This document shows positions 25,800 through 34,024 of a DNA stretch of 64,000 bases, in pieces. Location of the stretch: contig NZ_CP050948.1 in NCBI RefSeq assembly GCF_019443745.1, positions 3,228,001 through 3,292,000 of the forward strand, written 5' to 3'. Within the stretch, counting starts at the first letter, position 1. Every line of letters begins with the position of its first letter. A model generated the notes under the pieces. That model did no database searches, was not told the DNA's origin, and saw nothing but the letters and a program-made list of their open reading frames with translations. A program made the translations under genes and the position numbers. The stretch comes from Iamia sp. SCSIO 61187. GTDB taxonomy: Bacteria > Actinomycetota > Acidimicrobiia > Acidimicrobiales > Iamiaceae.

Positions 25800-26299
25800 C
25801 CGCCGCTCCACGGGTCGCCGGCGAGGGGGCCGTGGTGGGCCGCCAGCAGCTCGCGCTCGCGCTGCTGCATCGTCTCCCGCTCGTCGTCCTCGGCGTGGTC
25901 GTGGCCCAGGAGGTGGAGGGCCCCGTGCACGACCAGGAGGGCGAGCTCGTCATCGTCGGAGCCGGCGTGGCCGGCAGCGCCGGCCCACGCCACGACCGGG
26001 CAGATCACCACGTCGCCCACGACACCGGGCGGGGCATCTCCGTTCCCCCCGGTGGCGGCGAGGCCGTCGATCGGGAAGGCGAGCACGTCGGTCGGCCCGG
26101 TCCCGCCCATGTGGGCCTGGTTGAGGGCGGCCATGGCCGACGGCGAGACGAAGGTCAGCCCCGCCGCGGCCCCGGCGGGCACGCCCTCGGCGTGGAGCAC
26201 GGCGGCCAGCAGGGCGCCCCAGCGGGGGCCGTCGACCTCCTCGTCGCTGTCCTCGGTCACGGTGACCTCGACCGACCGGGGCCCGGCCCGGCCGATCAT
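25796..26299 (-). CDS. ybeY: Endoribonuclease YbeY
   Basis: rRNA-maturation metalloprotein. 167 residues. The zinc signature HGALHLLGHDHAEDDE (three histidines) is intact and follows GDVVICP. A glycine-rich insert (LAATGGNGDAPPG) lies before it. The start overlaps the phoH stop by 4 bp and the stop overlaps the next gene, so the operon is translationally coupled. GTP-binding and rRNA quality-control genes around it fit its known role. Confidence 0.95.
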   Translation of the reverse strand: MIGRAGPRSVEVTVTEDSDEEVDGPRWGALLAAVLHAEGVPAGAAAGLTFVSPSAMAALNQAHMGGTGPTDVLAFPIDGLAATGGNGDAPPGVVGDVVICPVVAWAGAAGHAGSDDDELALLVVHGALHLLGHDHAEDDERETMQQRERELLAAHHGPLAGDPWSGG

Positions 26300-27276
26300 C
26301 GTCGCCGGTCGGAGCGGCCCGCCTTGGGCGCGGCTGCCGAGGCCCGGTCGTAGGCGTCGACGATGTCGGCCACGATGCGGTGGCGGACGACGTCGCGCCG
26401 GTCCAGGTGCACGAACGACAGCCCCTCGATGCCGCCGAGGGTCGCCTCGAGGCCGTCGAGGCCGCTCCCCCCGCCCTGCACGTCGACCTGGGTGGTGTCA
26501 CCGGTGACGACGGCCCGGCTCCCGAACCCGATGCGGGTGAGGAACATCTTCATCTGCTCGGGTGAGGTGTTCTGGGCCTCGTCGAGGATGATGAAGCTCT
26601 GGTTGAGGGTGCGCCCCCGCATGAACGCCAGCGGGGCCACCTCGACCGCGCCCCGCTCGAGGAGCCGCTGGCTGCCCTCGGTGCCGACCATGTCGTTGAG
26701 GGCGTCGTAGAGCGGCCGCAGGTACGGGTCGACCTTGGCCATCAGGTCCCCGGGCAGGAACCCGAGCCGCTCCCCCGCCTCGACCGCCGGCCGGGTGAGG
26801 ATGATGCGGTCGACCGTCTTGGCCTGGAGCGCCTGGACGGCCATGGCCACCGCCAGCCACGACTTGCCGGTGCCCGCCGGCCCCAGGCCGAAGGTGACGA
26901 TGTTGCGGGCGATGGCGTCGACGTAGCGCTTCTGGCCCGCCGACTTGGGCTTCACGCTCTTGCCCCGCCCGGCCCGCAGGACCTCGGCGGTGAGCACCTC
27001 CGACGGGCTTTCGTGGGCCCGCACCATGTCGATGGTGCGGCCCAGGGTGGCCGGCTCCAGCAGCTCGCCCCGCTGGACGAGCGTGACTAGCTCGTCGACG
27101 AGGCGCGCCACCTCTCCGACGTCGTCGCCGTCGATGACCACCTCGTTGCCCCGGACCACGACCCGCGTGCCGGGGAAGGCCGCCTCGATCAACCGGAGGT
27201 GCTCGTCGTGGGTCCCGAGCAGGGGCGCCATCAGGTGGTTGCCGGGGACCTCGATCTTCACCTGCGTGGACGCCAA
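26296..27276 (-). CDS. phoH: PhoH-like ATPase
   Basis: 326 residues. A KH-like N-terminal region is followed by the PhoH ATPase: Walker A GLGPAGTGKSWLAVAMAVQAL (about residue 130), RPAVEAGERLGFLPGDLMAKVDPYLRPLYDAL, Walker B IILDEAQNTSPEQMKMFLTRIGF and VVTGDTTQVD. A TTG start at 27276 is chosen: GGAGG lies four bases before it and no ATG or GTG fits the normal PhoH N-terminus. First gene of phoH-ybeY-corC-era. PhoH is thought to act in RNA metabolism with YbeY. Confidence 0.95.
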   Translation of the reverse strand: MASTQVKIEVPGNHLMAPLLGTHDEHLRLIEAAFPGTRVVVRGNEVVIDGDDVGEVARLVDELVTLVQRGELLEPATLGRTIDMVRAHESPSEVLTAEVLRAGRGKSVKPKSAGQKRYVDAIARNIVTFGLGPAGTGKSWLAVAMAVQALQAKTVDRIILTRPAVEAGERLGFLPGDLMAKVDPYLRPLYDALNDMVGTEGSQRLLERGAVEVAPLAFMRGRTLNQSFIILDEAQNTSPEQMKMFLTRIGFGSRAVVTGDTTQVDVQGGGSGLDGLEATLGGIEGLSFVHLDRRDVVRHRIVADIVDAYDRASAAAPKAGRSDRRR

Positions 27277-27390
27277 CGATCCTCCGGACCGGCGCCCGGC
27301 CGATCCGGCACGCCGGGCCCCAGCGTACCGCCGGTGCCCGCCCGGCCGCCCGGTCGTTCCGCGGCGCGTCCCGCGGTGGCCGGGGGCGCG

Positions 27391-27396
27391 TAGGTT
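27391..27396 (+). promoter_or_regulatory. -10 element of the 27403 gene (leaderless)
   Basis: TAGGTT, six bases, then the ATG at 27403. Confidence 0.5.
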
Positions 27397-27402
27397 CACG
27401 CC

Positions 27403-27939
27403 ATGGGTGAGGACCTGGTCGGCGACATCACCCGCTGGCTGGCCGAGCAGCGGGCCGACGCCGCCGTGGCCTCGCGGGCCCGGGAGCGCTGGCTCCGGCA
27501 GGCGGCCGACGAGGAGGCCGTCGTCGCCGGGGTCCTGCTCGACCTGGCCGAGCGGGCCGCCACCGTCGTGGTCCAGGGCGTCGCCAACCGGACCCACCGC
27601 GGCCTGGTGCGGGCCGTGGGCGAGGACTTCGTCGCCCTGCGGACGGGCAACGGTGACGTCCTCGTCCCCTTCGACGCCATCGTCGCCATCCGGGCCGAGG
27701 GCCAGCCCACCGGCGGTGGGGAGCGGGCCCACGCCCTCGACATCGCCTTCGCCGAGGCGGTGGCGGCCATCGCCGGCGACCGGCCCCGGGTGCTGGCGGT
27801 GTCCCGCGACGGCACCGGGCTGTCGGGCCAGGTGCGCTCGGTGGGCCGGGACGTGGCCGTGCTGCGCCTGGCCGACGGGGCCGACGTGGTCTACGTGCCG
27901 CTGGCCTCGCTGGCCGAGCTGGCCGTCGTCGAGGGCTAG
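27403..27939 (+). CDS. Conserved hypothetical protein with two Sm-like repeats
   Basis: 178 residues, no family name known to me. After a helical N-terminus there are two repeats of a short beta pattern: NRTHRGLVRAVGEDFVALRT followed by VLVPFDAIVAIR, and GTGLSGQVRSVGRDVAVLRL followed by VVYVPLASLAEL. Both have the G-x-V-R-x-V-G-x-D core seen in Sm/LSm-like small barrels, so a nucleic-acid or dimerisation role is possible, as inference only. It is divergent from phoH, and its stop codon overlaps the stop of the convergent helix-turn-helix gene within CTAG. Confidence 0.7.
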   Translation: MGEDLVGDITRWLAEQRADAAVASRARERWLRQAADEEAVVAGVLLDLAERAATVVVQGVANRTHRGLVRAVGEDFVALRTGNGDVLVPFDAIVAIRAEGQPTGGGERAHALDIAFAEAVAAIAGDRPRVLAVSRDGTGLSGQVRSVGRDVAVLRLADGADVVYVPLASLAELAVVEG

Positions 27940-28178
27940 GGCGACTCGGTCGCGGCGTCGACCGGGACGGCGTCGGGGTAGAGGTGCTCCAGGCTGCCGG
28001 GCTCGATCCGGCAGGTCTGGATGAAGGCGTCGACCTCCTGCTCCTGGAGGCGGATCACCCGTCCCAGCCGGTAGGCGGGCAGCTGCCCGCCGTCGATGAA
28101 CCGGTAGAGCGTCCGGGGTGTGATGCCGAGTCGCTTGGCCGCCTCGGCGGTGCTGAGCCATCGGGGTGAGTCGGTCAC
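27936..28178 (-). CDS. Small helix-turn-helix DNA-binding protein (excisionase/MerR-like)
   Basis: 80 residues. Residues 8-54 form an excisionase-type winged helix: LSTAEAAKRLGITPRTLYRFIDGGQLPAYRLGRVIRLQEQEVDAFI. The C-terminal 25 residues are not recognised. Such single-domain proteins act as regulators or recombination directionality factors; there is no integrase here, so regulation is more likely. The GTG start is supported by a TAGGAT hexamer seven bases before it. Confidence 0.85.
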   Translation of the reverse strand: MTDSPRWLSTAEAAKRLGITPRTLYRFIDGGQLPAYRLGRVIRLQEQEVDAFIQTCRIEPGSLEHLYPDAVPVDAATESP

Positions 28179-28185
28179 GGGACCG

Positions 28186-28191
28186 ATCCTA
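28186..28191 (-). promoter_or_regulatory. -10 element of the small HTH gene (leaderless)
   Basis: TAGGAT on the minus strand, seven bases before the GTG at 28178. Confidence 0.5.
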
Positions 28192-28407
28192 CCCCGCGAC
28201 GCGTCTCCGACACCCTCGTTGCACGACGGCCCCCTCCGGCCCCTCTGCACGCACCGGGCGATCCGGCCGCCCGCCCGTCGTGCGGTCCGCCGCCGCCGGG
28301 GTGGTCACCCCCCGGACCCCGGTGGCGGCGAGGTTTGGCGCCGGGCGTCGAGCGGTACGACCCGGCGGTCGCACCCCACCGAGGGACCACCATCGCGAAA
28401 GGACGTC

Positions 28408-29208
28408 GTGGCCGCCACCCAGACACGACCCCCAGTGCTCGACAAGGGCACGGGCCCCCCGGCGGGGGAGGGTTCGAGCGGACGCAGGATCCGGCCCCGG
28501 CGAGGGCTGCCGGGAGGGCGGGCCGTGGTCGGTGGGCTCCTGGTGGCGGTGGCCGCGGTCGGCATCTTCGCCGCCGTCTCCGGCGCCGGCCGCGGGCCCA
28601 GCACCCGGTACTACGTCGCCGCCCGCGACATCGCCCCCGGCTCGACGCTCGGCCCCGACGACCTCGAGGCCGTCGCCATCGAGGTCCCCGACCGGCTCGA
28701 GGGCCGGGTCTTCTCCGACCCGGACGCCCTCGTGGGGGCGATCGCCGTCGGCCCCCTGTCGGAGGGTGAGCTCATCCAGGCCGGCGGGCTGGCCACCGGC
28801 ACCGACGCCGAGATCCCCACCTTCTCGGTGGCCGTCGCCCAGGCCGACGCCAACGCCGGGGAGCTGTCGCGCGGCGACTACGTCCACGTCCTCGCCACCT
28901 ACGGCACCGACACGTCGGCCACGACCGTCACCCTCAGCGCCGACGCCCGGGTGGTGAGCCTCTCCGAGGACGACGACTCGCTCGCCGCCGCCGGCCAGGT
29001 CGTCGTCCGCCTCCAGGTGCCGACGGCCGAGGAGCGGATCGCCATCGTCAACGCCAGCACCGCCGGCAAGATCAGCCTCATCCGGGTCAGCGGGGCCGAG
29101 GACGTCGACGTGGCCGAGGTCTTCCGGCCGTCGGTCGAGGTCGACCCGGCGACCGGCGGGTCCACCACGACGACCACCGAGCCGGAGGACGAGGGGTCGG
29201 GCGGCTGA
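28408..29208 (+). CDS. cpaB: CpaB/RcpC-like SAF-domain pilus assembly protein
   Basis: 266 residues. One membrane segment (VVGGLLVAVAAVGIFAAVSG, about 40-59), then a SAF domain beginning RYYVAARDIAPGSTLGPDDLEAVAIEVP, and a C-terminal RcpC-like region with DYVHVLATYGTD. The tail is a Thr/Glu-rich linker. CpaB proteins stabilise the Tad/Flp pilus machine, in Gram-negatives at the secretin; no secretin is present here. First gene of the operon. The GTG start has GAAAGGA just upstream. The stop overlaps the next ATG (TGATG). Confidence 0.85.
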   Translation: MAATQTRPPVLDKGTGPPAGEGSSGRRIRPRRGLPGGRAVVGGLLVAVAAVGIFAAVSGAGRGPSTRYYVAARDIAPGSTLGPDDLEAVAIEVPDRLEGRVFSDPDALVGAIAVGPLSEGELIQAGGLATGTDAEIPTFSVAVAQADANAGELSRGDYVHVLATYGTDTSATTVTLSADARVVSLSEDDDSLAAAGQVVVRLQVPTAEERIAIVNASTAGKISLIRVSGAEDVDVAEVFRPSVEVDPATGGSTTTTTEPEDEGSGG

Positions 29209-30527
29209 TGGCCGTCGAGCGCTACGTCCTGCTCGGACTGGGCACCAGCCGCTCGCCGTGGTTCACCGAGGTCGCCCGCTGGGCCACCGTCGGCTCCATC
29301 CCGGCCGACTTCGTCAAGTGCGTCGCCGCCGAGGAGGTGCAGGTCCGGCTGACGAGCGGCCGCCCCTTCAGCGCCCTGCTGATCGACGCCACCACCGGTG
29401 CCGTCGACCGCGACCTCCTCGACACCGCGGCGCGCCACCAGGTCGCCGTGCTGGTCGTCGACGGGACCGCCCCCGGCGCCGGTCCGGCGTGGACCGAGCT
29501 GGGGGCCGCTGCGGTGCTGCCCCCGACCCTGCGCAGGGAGCAGCTGCTCGACGCCCTCGGCGAGCACGCCCGCATGATCGGCTCGGCCACCGAGCTCCCC
29601 CTCGACCCGGCCGACGTCCCCGACCCCCCGACGGCGCTGGGCACCCTCGTCGCCGTCACCGGCAGCGGCGGCACCGGGGCGTCGACGCTGGCCATGGCCA
29701 TCGCCCAGGGCCTGGGCCAGGCCGAGGGCACCCGCGCCCTGGGCCGCCCCGTGCTCGCCGACATGTGCCTCGACGCCGACCAGGCCATGCTCCACGACGC
29801 CCGCGACATCGTCCCCGGCCTCCAGGAGCTGGTCGACGCCCACCGCAGCCGCCGGCCCCGTCCCGACGAGGTGCAGGCCCTCACCTTCGACGTGGTGAAC
29901 CGGGGCTACAACCTCCTGCTCGGCCTCCGGCGGCACCGGGACTGGGCGGTGCTCAAGCCCCGCAGCTTCGAGGCCGCCCTGCTCGGGCTCCGCGACGCCT
30001 TCGGCGTGGTGGTCGCCGACGTCGACGACGACCTGGAGGGCGAGGCCGAGTGCGGGTCGATCGACGTCGAGGAGCGCAACGTCATGGCCCGGACCATCGC
30101 CAGCCGGGCCGACGCCGTGGTGGTCGTGGGCGCCCCCGGGATCAAGGGCATGCACGGCCTCGTCCGGACGGTGAACCGGTTGCGCGAGCACGGCGTCCCG
30201 CCCGAGCGGATCCTCGCCGTGGTCAACCGCTCGGCCAAGACGGCCAAGGGTCGGGCCGAGCTGACCCGCAGCTTCGCCGACCTGAGCGGGGCCCGCGTCG
30301 GCGGCGTCGCCGTGGTCGGCCCGGTGCACGTGCCCGAGCGCCGGGGGCTCGACGAGATCCTCCGCGACGGTGGCCGGTTGCCGCAGTCGCTCACCGAGCC
30401 CGTGACCCGCGCCCTGGCCGACCTGCTGAGCCGGGCCCCGGTCGGCCCGGCGGCGACCGAGCCGACCCCGGTGCCCATCGCCCCCGGCGAGCTGGGCTCC
30501 TGGGCCGAGGAGGAGGCACTCGGGTGA
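29208..30527 (+). CDS. tadZ: CpaE/TadZ-like ParA-superfamily pilus localisation protein
   Basis: 439 residues. An N-terminal receiver-like half (to about 140) is followed by a MinD/ParA-type domain. The P-loop reads AVTGSGGTGASTLAMAIAQ, so both lysines of the deviant Walker A motif (KGGxGKT/S) are missing. DADQAMLHD and VVVVGAPGIKGMHGLVR mark the switch regions. TadZ proteins place the pilus machine at the pole and often have weak or no ATPase activity. The last codons overlap the start of the small repeat frame at 30524. Confidence 0.85.
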   Translation: MAVERYVLLGLGTSRSPWFTEVARWATVGSIPADFVKCVAAEEVQVRLTSGRPFSALLIDATTGAVDRDLLDTAARHQVAVLVVDGTAPGAGPAWTELGAAAVLPPTLRREQLLDALGEHARMIGSATELPLDPADVPDPPTALGTLVAVTGSGGTGASTLAMAIAQGLGQAEGTRALGRPVLADMCLDADQAMLHDARDIVPGLQELVDAHRSRRPRPDEVQALTFDVVNRGYNLLLGLRRHRDWAVLKPRSFEAALLGLRDAFGVVVADVDDDLEGEAECGSIDVEERNVMARTIASRADAVVVVGAPGIKGMHGLVRTVNRLREHGVPPERILAVVNRSAKTAKGRAELTRSFADLSGARVGGVAVVGPVHVPERRGLDEILRDGGRLPQSLTEPVTRALADLLSRAPVGPAATEPTPVPIAPGELGSWAEEEALG

Positions 30528-30610
30528 GCGTGCGAACCGAGCAAGAGCAACGGGTGAGCGTGCGAGCCGAGCAAGAGCAACGGGTGAGCGTGCGAGCCGA
30601 GCAGGAGCGC
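30521..30610 (+). repeat. 30-bp tandem triplication
   Basis: Three head-to-tail 30-bp units (30521-30550, 30551-30580, 30581-30610), each beginning CGGGTGAGCGTGCGA and ending in GAGCAAGAGCAA or a variant. The first two differ at one base; the last ends GAGCAGGAGCGC. The unit length is a multiple of three. Confidence 0.9.
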
Positions 30611-30619
30611 AACGGATGA
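30524..30619 (+). CDS. 31-residue repeat peptide, possible coupling frame
   Basis: A reading frame made entirely of the 30-bp repeat: three copies of a ten-residue unit VSVRAEQEQR (first copy T for A), ending NG. Its GTG overlaps the tadZ stop as GTGA and its stop overlaps the tadA start as ATGA, so ribosomes could pass through without release between the two large genes. Whether it makes a stable peptide is unknown; it may only preserve coupling after the duplication. Charged and without membrane features. Confidence 0.4.
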   Translation: MSVRTEQEQRVSVRAEQEQRVSVRAEQERNG

Positions 30620-31944
30620 GCAGCGACGTGGACGTCAGCCCGCTGGAGGAGATCGAGCGGGCCGTGCTCGACCGGGCCAAGGGCGTCGCCCTCGACATGG
30701 GCAGCGCCGACGGGAACGCCCGGCTGCGGGCGCTCATCGAGGACGAGGTGGCCCAGTGGTCCGCGGACCACAAGCGGGGGCTGCGGGCCTTCGACCTGTC
30801 CGACCCGGCCACGGTGGTCGAGCGGGCCTACCGCAACCTGTGCGGCTACGGGCCCCTCGCCCCCCTCGTCGAGGACGACGACGTGTGGGAGGTGATGATC
30901 AACGCCCCCGACGAGATCTTCGTCAAGCGCCACGTCGGGCCCTCGGGGTACCACGACGAGGTCTTCCACGACGACGCCCACGTCATCCGGACCCTGACCA
31001 AGATCATCGACGACGCCTCCGGCGCCCACCGGAAGCTCGACCCCGCCGAGGGGCTGCAGGACGCCCAGCTCGACAACGGCGCCCGCCTCCACATCGTCCA
31101 CGGCGACATCGCCCGCGGCGGCCACGTCATGGTGAACATCCGGAAGTTCACCGGGGTCGTGTTCCGCAACCTCGACCAGCTCGTCGACCGCGACATGCTG
31201 TCCCGCCCCGTGGCCGCCTTCCTCAAGGCGTGCGTGCGGGCCAACAGCTCGGTGATCTTCGCCGGGGCCCCCGGCTCGGGGAAGACGACGATGCTCTCGT
31301 GCTGCGCCGCCGAGCTCGACCCCCGGCTCCGGGTGGTGACGGCCGAGGAGGTCTTCGAGGTCGACATCCCGCTCCCGAACGTGGCGTCGATGCAGACCCG
31401 GGCGGCGCGGCCCGAGCGGGCGGCGGTCGACCTCCGCCGCCTGGTCGCCGGCTTCCTCCGCATGGCCCCCGACGTGGCCATCGTCGGCGAGGTCCGCGAC
31501 CGCGAGGCCCTCCCGCTGCTGCTCACCCTCTCGTCGGGGGTGAAGGGCTTCACCACCATCCACGCCGGGTCGGCCCGCCAGGCCCTGTCCCGCCTCCGGT
31601 TCATCTGCCAGCTGTCCGACAACGACCTGCCCCTCAGCGCCCTCAACAGCCTCGTCACCGAGGCCATCGACGTGGTGGTCCACTGCGCCCGCACCCCGGA
31701 GGGCCCGCGGGTCACAGAGGTCATCGCCGTCGAGGACCTGTCGGCCAGCCCCGACGGCAACGCCTTCACCGTCACCGAGCTGTTCCGCCGCGACGGCATC
31801 GACGCCCCGCTCACCTGGACCGGCCAGCTCCCCCAGCGCCTGGAGCGCCCCTTCCGGGACGCCGGCTACGACCTGCGGTCGATCCTGGACGACGCCCGCG
31901 CGCACCCGACGGCCGCGGGGAACGGCAGCGGAGGGCGTCGGTGA
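30616..31944 (+). CDS. tadA: Tad pilus assembly ATPase TadA/CpaF
   Basis: 442 residues; powers pilin polymerisation at the membrane. N-terminal domain RAYRNLCGYGPLAPLVEDDDVWEVMINAP; Walker A FAGAPGSGKTTML (about 215-227); Asp box VVTAEEVFEVDIPLPN; Walker B VAIVGEVRDREAL; His box KGFTTIHAGSARQAL. All catalytic elements of the type II/IV secretion ATPase family are intact. ATG 30616 has GGAG eight or nine bases upstream. The stop overlaps the tadB start (GTGA). Confidence 0.96.
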   Translation: MSSDVDVSPLEEIERAVLDRAKGVALDMGSADGNARLRALIEDEVAQWSADHKRGLRAFDLSDPATVVERAYRNLCGYGPLAPLVEDDDVWEVMINAPDEIFVKRHVGPSGYHDEVFHDDAHVIRTLTKIIDDASGAHRKLDPAEGLQDAQLDNGARLHIVHGDIARGGHVMVNIRKFTGVVFRNLDQLVDRDMLSRPVAAFLKACVRANSSVIFAGAPGSGKTTMLSCCAAELDPRLRVVTAEEVFEVDIPLPNVASMQTRAARPERAAVDLRRLVAGFLRMAPDVAIVGEVRDREALPLLLTLSSGVKGFTTIHAGSARQALSRLRFICQLSDNDLPLSALNSLVTEAIDVVVHCARTPEGPRVTEVIAVEDLSASPDGNAFTVTELFRRDGIDAPLTWTGQLPQRLERPFRDAGYDLRSILDDARAHPTAAGNGSGGRR

Positions 31945-32834
31945 GCCCGCTCGTCGCCCTCGTCCTCGCCCTCGCCGGCGCCTACGGCGTGCACCTGCTG
32001 TACACCGCCGTCGCCCTCGACTGGAAGGGACTCGCCCCCGGACCCCGGGTCGAGCGCCGCACCCGGACCCGGCGGGGCCCGCAGGACTGGCTGATCCAGG
32101 CCGGGCTCGACGACGTCCAGCCGGTGGAGTTCGTCGCCGTGGTCGGCGTGCTCGGGCTGGTGGGAGGGGCGTTCGGCTACGCCATCTTCGCCTCCCCGAT
32201 CCCCGCCCTGGCCCTGGGTGCCTTCGCCGCCAGCTTCCCGATCGCCTCCTACCGGAACCGGCGGCGGACCCGGCGCACGGTGGCCCAGGAGGCCTGGCCC
32301 CGCATGATCGAGGAGATCCGCATCCTCACCGGGTCGTTGGGCCGGTCGGTCCCCCAGGCGCTGTTCGAGGTGGGCCAGCGGGGCCCGCAGGAGATGCGGG
32401 CGGCGTTCGACGCCGCCCACCGCGAGTGGCTCATCTCCACCGACTTCCCCCGCACGGTGGCCGTGCTGAAGGACCGCCTCGCCGACCCCACCGCCGACGC
32501 CACCTGCGAGACCCTGCTGGTCGCCCACGAGATCGGCGGCTCGGACCTCGACAGCCGCCTGCGCGACCTCATCGAGGACCGCATCCAGGACGTGCAGGGC
32601 CGCAAGGACGCCCGGGCCAAGCAGGCCGGCGTCCGCTTCGCCCGCACGTTCGTGCTGGTGGTGCCGCTGGGCATGGCCACCGCGGGCGTGTCGGTCGGCG
32701 AGGGCCGGGCCGCCTACGCCACCGCCGGCGGGCAGCTGGCCGTCGTCGCCGCCATCGGCATGATCATCGGCTGCTGGGTGTGGGCCGGGGCGATCATGCG
32801 GCTGCCCGAGGAGGAGAGGGTGTTCGAGCGATGA
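31941..32834 (+). CDS. tadB: Tad pilus platform protein TadB
   Basis: 297 residues, type II secretion F-domain family. N-terminal segment SPLVALVLALAGAYGVHLLYTAVAL, two segments at about 70-115, a cytoplasmic T2SF domain (RMIEEIRILTGSLGRSVPQALFEVGQ, LLVAHEIGGSDLDSRLRDLIEDRI) and two C-terminal segments (FARTFVLVVPLGMATAGVSV, LAVVAAIGMIIGCWVWAGAIM). Forms the inner-membrane platform with TadC and TadA. GTG start overlaps tadA; tadC follows after 16 bp. Confidence 0.92.
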   Translation: MSPLVALVLALAGAYGVHLLYTAVALDWKGLAPGPRVERRTRTRRGPQDWLIQAGLDDVQPVEFVAVVGVLGLVGGAFGYAIFASPIPALALGAFAASFPIASYRNRRRTRRTVAQEAWPRMIEEIRILTGSLGRSVPQALFEVGQRGPQEMRAAFDAAHREWLISTDFPRTVAVLKDRLADPTADATCETLLVAHEIGGSDLDSRLRDLIEDRIQDVQGRKDARAKQAGVRFARTFVLVVPLGMATAGVSVGEGRAAYATAGGQLAVVAAIGMIIGCWVWAGAIMRLPEEERVFER

Positions 32835-32850
32835 GGAGGGGTGGGTCCGC

Positions 32851-33759
32851 ATGACGCGGCTCTTCGTGCTCTCGGGCCTGGTCCTCTGGGTCGGGGCGAC
32901 GCTGCTGCTGTCGACGACGCGGTGGTTCGCCCGCCGCCCGCTCACCGAGCGCCTGCGTCCGTACACCCCCGGTGGGCTGGCGCCGGGCAAGGGGGGCGGG
33001 CTGCTGTCGCTGGAGAGCTTCCGCGACGTCGTCGGCCCCGTGTCGCGGGGCGTGGGCGAGCAGGTCGCCCGGCTGTTCGGCGTCAGCGAGGACCTCGGCA
33101 TCCGCCTCACGCGCATCCACTCGCCCCTCGACGTCACCGCCTTCCGGGTCCGCCAGCTCGGGTGGGTCGTGGCCGCCTTCGGGCTCGGCGCCCTGGCGTC
33201 GGTCGCCCTCGGCCTCCCGGTCCCGGTGGGCATCCTGCTCACCTTCGGGGCGCCCCTCCTGGCGTTCCTCCTGCTCGAGCAGCAGATCTCGGCCGCCTCG
33301 AAGCGGTGGCAGCGCAGCCTGTTCCTGGAGCTGCCGGTGGTGAGCGAGCAGATCGGCCTGCTCCTCTCGGCCGGCTACTCGCTCTCGGGTGCCCTGGCCC
33401 GGGTGGCCCAGCGCAGCAACGGTGTCTGCGCCCGCGACATCTCCCGGGTGATCGGACGGGTCCGCCAGGGGCTCAGCGAGACCGACGCCCTGCGCGAGTG
33501 GGCTGCGCTGGCCGACGTCGACGGCGTCGACCGGCTGGTCCACGTGCTCGCCCTCAACCGCGAGGCGAGCGACCTGGGCCGCCTGATCAGCGAGGAGGCC
33601 CGGGCCATCCGCCGCGACGTCCACCGCGAGCTGCTCGAGCACATCGAGCGCCGGGGCCAGCAGGTGTGGATCCCGGTCACGGTGGCAACGCTGATCCCCG
33701 GCGTCATCTTCTTGGCCGTCCCCTTCACCCAGGCCCTCTCGCTCTTCTCGGGCTCCTGA
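32851..33759 (+). CDS. tadC: Tad pilus platform protein TadC
   Basis: 302 residues, second T2SF-family platform protein. Membrane segments at 4-20, about 105-145 and the C-terminus (VWIPVTVATLIPGVIFLAVPF). The F-domain contains LELPVVSEQIGLLLSAGYSLSGALARVAQRS and LIHVL-like helices (DRLVHVLALNREASDLGRLISEEARAIR). Same orientation and spacing as usual for tadABC. 22 bp separate it from the pilin-like gene. Confidence 0.92.
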   Translation: MTRLFVLSGLVLWVGATLLLSTTRWFARRPLTERLRPYTPGGLAPGKGGGLLSLESFRDVVGPVSRGVGEQVARLFGVSEDLGIRLTRIHSPLDVTAFRVRQLGWVVAAFGLGALASVALGLPVPVGILLTFGAPLLAFLLLEQQISAASKRWQRSLFLELPVVSEQIGLLLSAGYSLSGALARVAQRSNGVCARDISRVIGRVRQGLSETDALREWAALADVDGVDRLVHVLALNREASDLGRLISEEARAIRRDVHRELLEHIERRGQQVWIPVTVATLIPGVIFLAVPFTQALSLFSGS

Positions 33760-33781
33760 TCCCCCACCACGGAGGCACACC

Positions 33782-34024
33782 ATGCAGACCCTCAGCTCGA
33801 CCCTCGACCACAGCGCCCTCGCCACCTACACGTGGGTGCGCTCCGGCCTGGTGCACGCCCGGCACCGGCTCGAGACCGAGGACCGGGGCGAGGGCGTGAT
33901 CTCGGCCGCCATCGTGGTGCTGATCATGGCCTTCCTCGGCGTGTTGATGTGGGGCGCCTTCAAGCTGCTCTTCCAGGGCGCGTCCACCAAGACCTCCAAC
34001 CAGGTCGACCAGATCGGCTCGTGA
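33782..34024 (+). CDS. Flp-type prepilin candidate
   Basis: 80 residues. A 35-residue leader ends in a charged-glycine stretch (ETEDRGEG) followed by a single hydrophobic helix (VISAAIVVLIMAFLGVLMWGAF) and a short polar tail, the layout of a class IVb prepilin. The glutamate normally found at position 5 of the mature helix is not evident, so it may be a variant major pilin or another small membrane part. The position directly after tadC is where the Flp gene usually is. Its stop overlaps the next GTG. Confidence 0.7.
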   Translation: MQTLSSTLDHSALATYTWVRSGLVHARHRLETEDRGEGVISAAIVVLIMAFLGVLMWGAFKLLFQGASTKTSNQVDQIGS

